Assembly: GCA_900465685.1 (NCBI GenBank)
Contig: UEGR01000013.1
Location: forward strand, 124,001-188,000
DNA length: 64,000 bases
Direction of reading: 5' to 3'
Source: Hyphomicrobiales bacterium
GTDB taxonomy: Bacteria; Pseudomonadota; Alphaproteobacteria; Rhizobiales; Rhizobiaceae
Shown: positions 44,002 through 51,017 of the stretch, one piece after another
How positions within the stretch are numbered: the first letter of the stretch is position 1
Layout of the letters: the number at the start of each line of letters is the position of its first letter
Notes under the pieces: generated by a model
What the model saw: the letters and a program-made list of their open reading frames with translations, nothing else
Database searches by the model: none
Told to the model about the DNA's origin: nothing
Made by a program: the position numbers and the translations under genes

Positions 44002-45252
44002 ATGTCAAAGCAGAGCAATATGAGTGCAGGTGGCCACTGGCGCAATTGGGTCGGCAATCAGTCCTGTGTAACTTCCGCCATGGGCGCTCCTGCAAGTGAA
44101 GCCGAACTTTGCGATATGGTCAATTCTGCAACGTCTCAAGGATTGAATGTCCGATGTGCGGGGTCCGGTCACTCCTTCACGCCCGTTGTGGCTACCAGCG
44201 GGCTTATGCTCACGCTTTCAGGCATGAAAGGGGTGAAAAATGTGGACCATAATCGCAAGCGGGTGACTGCGGCGGCAGGTACGACCATTAACGAGCTTGG
44301 GCGATATCTCAAGAACAATGGTCTATCGATGGTCAATCAGGGCGATATTGACAGTCAGGCCTTGGCTGGCGCGCTAACAACCGGCACGCATGGCACGGGC
44401 GCAAAACTGTCCAATCTGGCATCATCGATTGTCGGCATGAACATCGTCCAGCCCAACGGTGCCATTTTGACCGTCGACGAAACCACGCCGGATCTCTTGC
44501 GTGCGAGCCGCGTTTCAATTGGTACACTCGGTGTGATTTCCGAGATTACCTTGCAACTGATGGATTCATATAACCTCTATGAAAGGCTCTGGCGGGAGGA
44601 TTTCGATGCATGCATGGACATGCACGACGAACTTGCCTCCAAACATAGGCACTTCAGCTTCTTCTGGTGCCCGACGGAAAAAAGCCGTCATTGCTATTGT
44701 CTTCCGGACACGGCTTCAACCTCACGCTCGGGAAAGACAACCGATGTCTGTGAAATGAAGATTATGGACATCACCGACCAGCCGCCAATGAGCCGCGGGT
44801 TTGAAAAGGTCGCATACAGTTCGGAGATTTATCCGATCGAGTATGTGCCAAACTTCCACGAGCTTGAATATGCGGTGCCTGTTGCTCATGGCAAAGAGGC
44901 GGTCAAGGAAGTCCGAAAACTGATGCTGGAGAAATATCCAGAGTGCATCTACCCCATCGAGTATCGCTTTACGGCTGGTGATGATGCGTGGATGAGTCCC
45001 TTCTTTGAACAGGACAGCGTGACTGTGTCGGTCTCTGGTGAGCCTGGAACGGACTATTGGCCCTATCTCAGAGACGTGGATAAAATTCTGCGGGATTTCG
45101 GTTCCCGTCCGCATTGGGGCAAGCTTCACTTTCTGACTGGCGCGGATGTGACGTCGATTTATCCAAAAGCCGATGAATTTCGCGCCCTGCGCCGTAAGCT
45201 GGACCCACAGGGTTATTTCCTGAATGACCATCTGACACAATTGTTCAGATAG
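44002..45252 (+). CDS. FAD-dependent sugar-lactone oxidase (D-arabinono-1,4-lactone oxidase family)
   Basis: 416 residues from the ATG at 44002 (GGGA six bases upstream); ATG at 43990 is an alternative. The N-terminal FAD-binding type 4 domain contains VRCAGSGHSFTPVVATSGLMLTL, whose GHS His is the usual covalent flavin site in aldonolactone oxidases. GTHGTGAKLSNLASSIVGM is also typical. The C-terminal ALO domain ends with SRPHWGKLHFLTGADV, carrying the family's HWxK active-site motif, and LDPQGYFLNDHLTQLF. It oxidises an aldonolactone or polyol with O2 or another acceptor. Probably co-transcribed with the dehydrogenase gene. Confidence 0.88.
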   Translation: MSKQSNMSAGGHWRNWVGNQSCVTSAMGAPASEAELCDMVNSATSQGLNVRCAGSGHSFTPVVATSGLMLTLSGMKGVKNVDHNRKRVTAAAGTTINELGRYLKNNGLSMVNQGDIDSQALAGALTTGTHGTGAKLSNLASSIVGMNIVQPNGAILTVDETTPDLLRASRVSIGTLGVISEITLQLMDSYNLYERLWREDFDACMDMHDELASKHRHFSFFWCPTEKSRHCYCLPDTASTSRSGKTTDVCEMKIMDITDQPPMSRGFEKVAYSSEIYPIEYVPNFHELEYAVPVAHGKEAVKEVRKLMLEKYPECIYPIEYRFTAGDDAWMSPFFEQDSVTVSVSGEPGTDYWPYLRDVDKILRDFGSRPHWGKLHFLTGADVTSIYPKADEFRALRRKLDPQGYFLNDHLTQLFR

Positions 45253-45258
45253 GCGACC

Positions 45259-45849
45259 TCAGCGCTTGCGGCAGGTGCACGGTTCGTAGCCACCGGCAAA
45301 CAGGCGCCCTGGTTTCATGCCGATCATCGCCGGAACTTCGCTCAAGACCTGTGCACCCAGCGAACGCGCAATCGAGATCGTGGTTTCGGCGCAGATGGCT
45401 GCGTCTTCAGCCGCATTGTGATGCTTGAAGGTAAGGCCCAGATGAGACGCCAGAACATTCAATTTGTGCGACCCGAGATCGGGCCAGACCTTTTGCGCCA
45501 TCTTGACCGAACATAGATACTGAAATTCTGGATAGTTCTGCCGATACTGATCAAGACAGGCGCGCCAGACGCTGAAATCGAAGGCGGCATTGTGAGCGAT
45601 CATTGTGGCGCCCGCAAAATCTTCCGCGAATTCGTCCATGACTTCGGGAAACTCTCCGGCATCTTCCACATGTTCGGGACGAATGCCGTGGATCGCAATG
45701 TTGAAAGAGGAAAAGCGCATGTCCTTCGGTCGGATAAGGCGCTCTTCAACACGCACGACGCGACCATCTTCAATCCATGCCAATCCTACGGAACAAGCGC
45801 TTCCACGCTGTTCATTGGCCGTTTCAAAATCAACTGCGATGGTTTTCAA
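45259..45849 (-). CDS. DnaQ-like DEDDh 3'-5' exonuclease
   Basis: 196 residues from a TTG at 45849, which has GGAG seven bases upstream; ATG starts further out (45894, 45927) run toward the hairpin after ssuA. Exonuclease motifs: ExoI IAVDFETAN, ExoII HNAAFDFSVWRA, ExoIII HNAAEDAAICAE with the DEDDh His. The C-terminus ends CTCRKR. Related to polymerase III epsilon-type proofreading or RNase T-like nucleases, but it is a stand-alone small protein, probably in repair or RNA turnover. Convergent with the lactone oxidase gene, six bases apart. Confidence 0.88.
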   Translation of the reverse strand: MKTIAVDFETANEQRGSACSVGLAWIEDGRVVRVEERLIRPKDMRFSSFNIAIHGIRPEHVEDAGEFPEVMDEFAEDFAGATMIAHNAAFDFSVWRACLDQYRQNYPEFQYLCSVKMAQKVWPDLGSHKLNVLASHLGLTFKHHNAAEDAAICAETTISIARSLGAQVLSEVPAMIGMKPGRLFAGGYEPCTCRKR

Positions 45850-45915
45850 GGTATGCTCCGGCTGGCTTTGCCAAGCTTCTACCGTCAAGCGCACCATTTG
45901 GCAAAACCAAAGCAT

Positions 45916-45950
45916 CACCTGCACCAATTCGAGAGAAATTGGTGCAGGTG
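45916..45950 (-). terminator. Terminator of the sulfonate operon
   Basis: CACCTGCACCAATT (45916-45929) and AATTGGTGCAGGTG (45937-45950) form a perfect 14-bp stem with a 7-base loop, just past the ssuA stop in the leftward direction. On that strand it is followed by a T-rich but broken run (TGCTTTGGTTTT). Confidence 0.75.
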
Positions 45951-45962
45951 AGAACGTGCAGG

Positions 45963-46910
45963 TTATTTCAGTTCGACAACGGCTGCCTTGATATCCGGCT
46001 TTTGCGGAATGATGCCGCTTTTGGTGTACCAGTCGGCAATTTTTCCGATCTGTTCAACGTCTGCCGTCGTAACCGCTGTGGTCGGAACGGCATTGTTCTC
46101 ACCGATCACTTTGCCGAGTTCGGCTGGGATGTTCATTTCCTTTGCCCAGATGGTGCCTGCGTCTGTCTTGTTTGCCACGGCCCAGGCATTGTCCTTTTTC
46201 AGGACGTCGAAAATGGCCTGAAGCTCGTCGGTATTCTTGTCGGCAAATGCGCGACTTGAAACGAGAACGACGGCATTGTCCGAGCCGATGGCCGCGCCAT
46301 CCGCGATCACCTGACCACCATAGGACTTCTCAGCGATTGCCACGAAGGGGTCCCATGTTGCCCAGGCATCGACATGTCCCTGCACAAAGCTTGGACCACT
46401 GTCGCTTGGGCTAAGATAGACGCGCTCGACGCTTTTCGGATCGACGCCGTTTTTCTCCAACCCCTGCATCAGCAGATACTCGCCTGTACCGCCTCGGTTG
46501 ACCGCAACCTTCTTACCGGCCAGATCCTTGATCGACGTGATGCCTGCATCCTTTTTGGCGACGATCCCTTCAGAGCCGGGCGACATTTTCTGATAGCCGA
46601 AGATCGTCAGTGGAATATTTGCAGCCAGTGCCGCAATGGCCGATGTGGAGCTGCCAGCCGTGATATCGATGCTGCCCGCGTTCAGTGCTTCAAAAGCGGG
46701 AGCCGCAGCGGGAAATGGGCCAGCCCATTCCACCTTGATGCCTTTTTCCGCGAGCGCTTTTTCCAGTGTGCCACGCGATTTTGCCAGGGTAATATCATTG
46801 GGGCCGCGAAGCCATCCGATACGGACAACCTGATCGGCGGCGAAAGCGGTTGTGCTCGCAAGCGTCATTGCCACACCGGTAAGGGCGGCCAGAATTTGAA
46901 GTCTTTTCAT
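45963..46910 (-). CDS. ssuA: Aliphatic sulfonate ABC transporter substrate-binding protein
   Basis: 315 residues. Sec signal MKRLQILAALTGVAMTLASTTAFAA. SsuA-family segments: VVRIGWLRGPNDITLAKSRGTLEKALAEKGIKVEWAGPFPAAAPAFEALNAGSIDIT, TSAIAALAANIPLTIFGYQKMSPGSEGIVA, KDLAGKKVAVNRGGTGEYLLMQGLEKNGVD, and VDAWATWDPFVAIAEKSYGG. Periplasmic receptor for alkanesulfonates or related organosulfur compounds. Last gene of the leftward ssu operon, 16 bases after ssuB. Confidence 0.92.
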   Translation of the reverse strand: MKRLQILAALTGVAMTLASTTAFAADQVVRIGWLRGPNDITLAKSRGTLEKALAEKGIKVEWAGPFPAAAPAFEALNAGSIDITAGSSTSAIAALAANIPLTIFGYQKMSPGSEGIVAKKDAGITSIKDLAGKKVAVNRGGTGEYLLMQGLEKNGVDPKSVERVYLSPSDSGPSFVQGHVDAWATWDPFVAIAEKSYGGQVIADGAAIGSDNAVVLVSSRAFADKNTDELQAIFDVLKKDNAWAVANKTDAGTIWAKEMNIPAELGKVIGENNAVPTTAVTTADVEQIGKIADWYTKSGIIPQKPDIKAAVVELK

Positions 46911-46926
46911 TGATTATCTCCGCTTT

Positions 46927-47637
46927 TCAAGGGTGCAGGACGGGATGCCGGACGCCAAGCGCTTCCAGCAATTCGGTTTCGATGGCGGCAGCGCGTTTGT
47001 CTGTTCTCTGCCTTGGATGATCGATATCGACACGCAGATCGCGAATGAATCGCCCCTGATCGAGAACGAGAATCCGGTCGGCGAGAGCCACTGCCTCCCA
47101 GACATCATGCGTCACCAGCAGGGTCGCAGGTCTGTGTTTGCGCCAGAGATTGAAGACCAGATCGTGCATGCGAAGACGCGTCAACGCATCGAGCGCTGCA
47201 AATGGTTCGTCGAGCAAAAGCAGTTCCGGCTCGCGAACCAGCGCCCGTGCCAAGGCAGCCCGCTGTGCTTCACCGCCAGACAGTGTCAAAGGCCAGGCAT
47301 CGACCCGATGAGACAGGCCAACATCGGCAATCGCTTGAAGTGCTTTGCCGTTGCTGCGGGCGTTCGCTACGCCAAGCGCAACATTGTCGATCACGCTCTT
47401 CCACGGCATCAGCCGCGGTTCCTGAAAGACGACGGCACGGCGTTGCGGAATTTCCAATGCATTAGCCGGCGCTTCGTCGAGCCCCGCAAGCACACGCAGC
47501 AGCGTGGATTTTCCAGAGCCGCTCCTGCCAAGCAGAGCCACGAATTCTCCCGGTGCTATGCTCAGATCGATATTGTCGAGAACCGTCGGGCCGCCGAACG
47601 ACCGCGACAGGCCACGAATTTTAACGATGTCGCTCAT
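46927..47637 (-). CDS. ssuB: Sulfonate ABC transporter ATPase
   Basis: 236 residues from the ATG at 47637, which overlaps the ssuC stop by four bases. Walker A GRSGSGKSTLLRVLAGL, Q-loop AVVFQEPRLMPWKSVIDNVALGV, signature LSGGEAQRAALARAL, Walker B LLLLDEPFAALDALTR, H-loop LLVTHDVWEAVALADR. The MPWKSV and VWEAV wording is typical of SsuB/TauB. Energises uptake with SsuA and SsuC. Confidence 0.94.
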   Translation of the reverse strand: MSDIVKIRGLSRSFGGPTVLDNIDLSIAPGEFVALLGRSGSGKSTLLRVLAGLDEAPANALEIPQRRAVVFQEPRLMPWKSVIDNVALGVANARSNGKALQAIADVGLSHRVDAWPLTLSGGEAQRAALARALVREPELLLLDEPFAALDALTRLRMHDLVFNLWRKHRPATLLVTHDVWEAVALADRILVLDQGRFIRDLRVDIDHPRQRTDKRAAAIETELLEALGVRHPVLHP

Positions 47638-48467
47638 GATACCACCGCCGGACGCCAGCGCAGGGCATAGGCTTCGATAGCACGCACCAGCCCATCCGTC
47701 AGCAATCCCATGAGCGCATAGACCAGAAGGCACACCACGATGACGTCGGTTTGCAGAAAGTCACGCGCATAGGTGATGATGTAACCAATGCCACTGGACG
47801 CATTGATTTGTTCCGCCACCACGAGGCTAAGCCACGCGATGCTCAGTCCATAGCGCACGCCGACAAGCAGGGAGGGCAGGGCGCCGGGGATCACGACATG
47901 TCGAATGATTTCCAGCGTGCCGAGATTGAGGGTACGCCCAGCCTCGATCAGCTTGCGGTCAACGCTGCGAATGCCGCCATGAAGCGTCAGATAGATCGGG
48001 AAAACGGAGCCAAAGGCAACCATGCCGATCTTGGGCGCTTCACCAATGCCGTACCAAAGGATGAAGAGTGGCAAGAGGCCCAGAAACGGCATTGCCTTTA
48101 GCATCTGCACGGGCGGGTCGATGATCGTTTCACCAAGCCGGGAAAGCCCGGCGAAAAGCGCCAGAGCAACACCTATGACGAGTGCTATGGAGAAGCCAGC
48201 AATGACACGCAGGAACGACACCGCGAGACCGGTCGCCAATTCTCCTGATGCCAGCAGTCGCAAGCCAGTCGCTGCAATGTCGACAGGTGACGCCAGTGTG
48301 CGGGCCGACAGAAGCCCGGTGACGCTCGCCAATTGCCACAAAATAAGGATGGCGATAGGCGATACGAGCCTCAGCATCCATTGGGGGAAGCGCAGGCCTG
48401 TTTTGGCGCTGCTGGCTGGAGGAGAACCGACACCAGCCGCTTTCTCCAAAGCGCTTGTATCAGCCAT
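47634..48467 (-). CDS. ssuC: Sulfonate ABC transporter permease
   Basis: 277 residues; a hydrophilic N-terminus of about 30 residues is followed by about six helices. The permease loop reads EAGRTLNLGTLEIIRHVVIPGALPSLLVGVRYGLSIAWLSLVVAEQINASSGIGYIITYARDFLQTDVI, which is distinctive for SsuC/TauC. Overlaps ssuD by eight bases and ssuB by four, indicating tight coupling. Confidence 0.94.
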   Translation of the reverse strand: MADTSALEKAAGVGSPPASSAKTGLRFPQWMLRLVSPIAILILWQLASVTGLLSARTLASPVDIAATGLRLLASGELATGLAVSFLRVIAGFSIALVIGVALALFAGLSRLGETIIDPPVQMLKAMPFLGLLPLFILWYGIGEAPKIGMVAFGSVFPIYLTLHGGIRSVDRKLIEAGRTLNLGTLEIIRHVVIPGALPSLLVGVRYGLSIAWLSLVVAEQINASSGIGYIITYARDFLQTDVIVVCLLVYALMGLLTDGLVRAIEAYALRWRPAVVS

Positions 48468-49593
48468 TGGCGGCCTTTCCAGTCAGGTCCCGGTCAAACA
48501 GGGTTGACCATGTAAACTGCTTGCGCTCGGCGACGGGGCGTTCAACGGGCAGACGCGGCAAAACCATCTCGCCGAAGCGATATGCTTCCTCGAGCAGAGG
48601 CATGCCGGAGAGGATGAACGTGTCGACACCAACGGCCTGATAGGCTTCGAGTGTGCGAATGACCGTGTCCGGTGAGCCGACGATTGCCGTGCCCGGGCCG
48701 GGGCGCACGAGACCAATGCCAGCCCAGAGATTGGGCGAGATTTCAAGGTCGCGCAGATTGTCCGGTTTAACGCCGCCGTGCATTGCAGTCATGCGCTGTT
48801 GGCCAACGGAGTCCGTGTTGGAGACGAAGCGCTTGTTGCCAGCCATAGCCGCCTCATCCATCTGGTCGTAAAGATCGGCGGCAGCTTCCCAGGCTTTCGC
48901 GTCGGTCGAGCGCACAATCACATAAAGGCGGATACCGTATTTCAGTTCGCGCCCATGGGCTGCGGCACGTGCTTTGACCTGCTTGACCTTCTCACCCATC
49001 TGTTCGGGTGTTTCGCCCCAGGAAAGATAAGTGTCGACGTGTTTTGCCGCGACTTCGATGGCACTGTCAGACGAACCGCCAAACCAGAGCGGCGGTGGGG
49101 CGATCGACGAACCGGCCGGAAGGGCAAGTTTTGCGCCTTCGGTCTGGAAGTATTTGCCCTTATGGGTGACGCTTTCGCCCGCCATGAGACGATGCCACAG
49201 GGTCAGATATTCATCGGCCATCAGATAACGTTCGTCATGCGGCAGCATCATGCCGTAAGCGCCAAGCATCTTGGCGTCGCCCGAGACAACATTCAGCATC
49301 AGCCTGCCGTTGGAGAACTCCTGAAATGTCGCCGCCATTTTGGCAAGCAGCGTTGGTGCTACAAGACCCGGATGGAAGGCCAGCAGAAACTTCATGCGTT
49401 CCGTATAGGGCAATAGCGCACCGGCGAGTGGCCAGACGTCATGAGCGCCGGTGGCAAAAAGCGCGCCCGTATAGCCCAGATGGTCATAGGCCTGGGCAAG
49501 CTGCTTGTAATAGCCGTAATCGACGACGCGCGATCCCTCGGGCTTCCAGGGATAAGCGCCGTCTGGGGCGCACATGTACCAAAGGACGTTCAT
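48460..49593 (-). CDS. ssuD: FMNH2-dependent alkanesulfonate monooxygenase
   Basis: 377 residues (E. coli SsuD is 381). Luciferase-like TIM barrel with SsuD-specific stretches: GSRVVDYGYYKQLAQAYDHLGYTGALFATG, LWFGGSSDSAIEVAAKHVDTYLSWGETPEQMGEKVKQVKARAAAHGRELKYGIRLYVIVR, and TDSVGQQRMTAMHGG with DLEISPNLWAGIGLVRPGPGTAIVGSP. It releases sulfite from alkanesulfonates using reduced flavin and O2. No SsuE-type flavin reductase gene is in the window, so a reductase elsewhere must supply FMNH2. Confidence 0.94.
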   Translation of the reverse strand: MNVLWYMCAPDGAYPWKPEGSRVVDYGYYKQLAQAYDHLGYTGALFATGAHDVWPLAGALLPYTERMKFLLAFHPGLVAPTLLAKMAATFQEFSNGRLMLNVVSGDAKMLGAYGMMLPHDERYLMADEYLTLWHRLMAGESVTHKGKYFQTEGAKLALPAGSSIAPPPLWFGGSSDSAIEVAAKHVDTYLSWGETPEQMGEKVKQVKARAAAHGRELKYGIRLYVIVRSTDAKAWEAAADLYDQMDEAAMAGNKRFVSNTDSVGQQRMTAMHGGVKPDNLRDLEISPNLWAGIGLVRPGPGTAIVGSPDTVIRTLEAYQAVGVDTFILSGMPLLEEAYRFGEMVLPRLPVERPVAERKQFTWSTLFDRDLTGKAANG

Positions 49594-50444
49594 GCTCTTT
49601 CTGCCTTGTTATGCTCTGCAATAATTTCGACTTTGCGACTGATCGCTGCGTGGCGGAGCAGTATGTCCGCTTCCGCCTGCTGCTCGCGCAAAAGAATGTT
49701 GTCAGCGGGCACGATGTGCCAGTTGCGCTCCAGGATCACCCGTGTCCAGGCGCGGCGCTCGTTGTCGTCGGCGTCCTTCGCAAGAAGGGCTGCGGCCTCT
49801 TCCGGATGCGCAATTATTTCCTGTCCGATCCGCGCGAGTTCTGCGGCAAAGGCATCGATAACGTCGTCCGGCAGATTGCGCTGCCCAATGGTCCAGAAGA
49901 CCGAGCGGTTGGGAATGGTGGTGCCGCAATGCAGCAGGACGTGAAATTCGCCACTGGCCAGCGCCTGTTCGAGATGTGGGGCCATGGCGATCCACGCTGC
50001 TACCTTGCCCGCGCGCAGAAGATCCCGCGAGGGGGTTGCCAGAAGATCATGACGCTGCACGTCATCGAGGCTAAGGCCCACCTGTTCCAGACTTTTTGCC
50101 AGAAAGTAGGTGTGAAACGAGCCGTCGACGAGTGCAACATCACGCCCTTTTAGGTCGGCGACGGTCTGGATGTCGGTATCCTTGGCAACCAGTATCGCGC
50201 CATTGGCGGGCCGCGGAGCAGATGCTGCTGCATAGGTCACCGGGAGGCCGGATTCGGCTGCGAGAATAGGCGGTGTCGATCCTGTGCCGCCGATGTCGAT
50301 ATCGCCTGCAACGAGCTTCCTGGCGGTATCACGACCCTCAGGATAAAGTACGAATTCCGGCTGTAGATCGGCAAAGGCACCCGGCCAGCGGGATGCAAGC
50401 GTTAGATGCAGGTTGTTAGGATGAAAGCCGATCTTGAATGCCAT
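49590..50444 (-). CDS. SsuA-like substrate-binding protein without signal peptide
   Basis: 284 residues from the ATG at 50444. The fold matches the SsuA/NMT1-type binding family (FKIGFHPNNLHLTLASRWPGAFADLQPEFVLYPEGRDTARKLVAGDIDIGGTGSTPPILAAESGLPVTYAAAS, VADLKGRDVALVDGSFHTYFLAKSLEQVGLSLDDV). The N-terminus goes straight into the first strand with no signal sequence or lipobox. It is the promoter-proximal gene of the ssu operon and overlaps ssuD by four bases. It may be a cytoplasmic sulfonate-binding protein or sensor, or a diverged enzyme of this fold. Export is not predicted. Confidence 0.85.
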   Translation of the reverse strand: MAFKIGFHPNNLHLTLASRWPGAFADLQPEFVLYPEGRDTARKLVAGDIDIGGTGSTPPILAAESGLPVTYAAASAPRPANGAILVAKDTDIQTVADLKGRDVALVDGSFHTYFLAKSLEQVGLSLDDVQRHDLLATPSRDLLRAGKVAAWIAMAPHLEQALASGEFHVLLHCGTTIPNRSVFWTIGQRNLPDDVIDAFAAELARIGQEIIAHPEEAAALLAKDADDNERRAWTRVILERNWHIVPADNILLREQQAEADILLRHAAISRKVEIIAEHNKAERA

Positions 50445-50470
50445 GAATACGCGATCCGGTTGCAAATTCG

Positions 50471-50488
50471 TTATATAAATTTATATAA
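50471..50488. promoter_or_regulatory. Perfect 18-bp AT palindrome between ssu operon and ArsR gene
   Basis: TTATATAAATTTATATAA is its own reverse complement. It lies 26 bases upstream of the leftward operon start (50444) and 110 bases before the ArsR-type ATG (50599), where a dimeric ArsR/SmtB regulator would overlap the leftward promoter. AT-rich palindromes of this kind are reported targets for BigR-type regulators. Confidence 0.7.
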
Positions 50489-50598
50489 TGGGATTCAGGC
50501 AGGCACCGAAGGAAGGCTTGATTAAACCTTCGGCAAAACTTGGAAAACCATTCCGTGTTTGCCCGGTTTTTGAGATTGGACAACAGGACGCGTCGATA

Positions 50599-50988
50599 AT
50601 GAACGAGGAAGTCACGTCTAAGGGGCATGTGCCCAAGGTAAAATGTCGCGCGATTGGCGCTGCGTCCGATTTCCTGAAAGCCATATCCAATCCGGTGCGG
50701 CTTTCGATCCTGTGCGTCTTGCTGGAAGGCGAACGCACGGTGAGCGATTTGGAAGAAATGCTGGATGTTCACCAGCCAACCTTGTCACAGCAGCTTGGCG
50801 CGTTGCGCGAAGCAGGGATCATTGAAGGCAGACGCGAAGCGCGCGCTGTTGTTTATCGGGTGGCAGACCCGCGCGCTGGTCAGATTATCGGCCATTTGCG
50901 CTTGCTGTTTTCCGATCCTGGCGCTTCGGCAATATGGAAGGGTGCACAGCTTGGTGCGCCCGCACCATCAGAAATGGTGGATAGCTGA
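50599..50988 (+). CDS. BigR-like ArsR-family transcriptional regulator
   Basis: 129 residues from the ATG at 50599. The winged helix is close to BigR/SqrR sulfur sensors (FLKAISNPVRLSILCVLLEGERTVSDLEEMLDVHQPTLSQQLGALREAGIIEGRREARAVVYRVAD). Only Cys16 and Cys39 are present. Cys39 matches the first sensing Cys of BigR, but the second (near LFC in BigR) is Ser here (LRLLFSDPG). The disulfide or polysulfide switch known for BigR may therefore not work or may use Cys16. Divergent from the ssu operon, so a sulfur-responsive repressor is likely. Confidence 0.88.
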   Translation: MNEEVTSKGHVPKVKCRAIGAASDFLKAISNPVRLSILCVLLEGERTVSDLEEMLDVHQPTLSQQLGALREAGIIEGRREARAVVYRVADPRAGQIIGHLRLLFSDPGASAIWKGAQLGAPAPSEMVDS

Positions 50989-51001
50989 ACAGGTCAGCTA
51001 T
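50981..51001. terminator. Short hairpin between convergent ArsR and autotransporter genes
   Basis: ATAGCTGA (50981-50988) and TCAGCTAT (50994-51001) form an 8-bp stem with a 5-base loop. The left arm contains the ArsR stop codon, and the right arm precedes the autotransporter stop. No T-run. Confidence 0.4.
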
Positions 51002-51017
51002 TCCCGCTTGAAACGGC

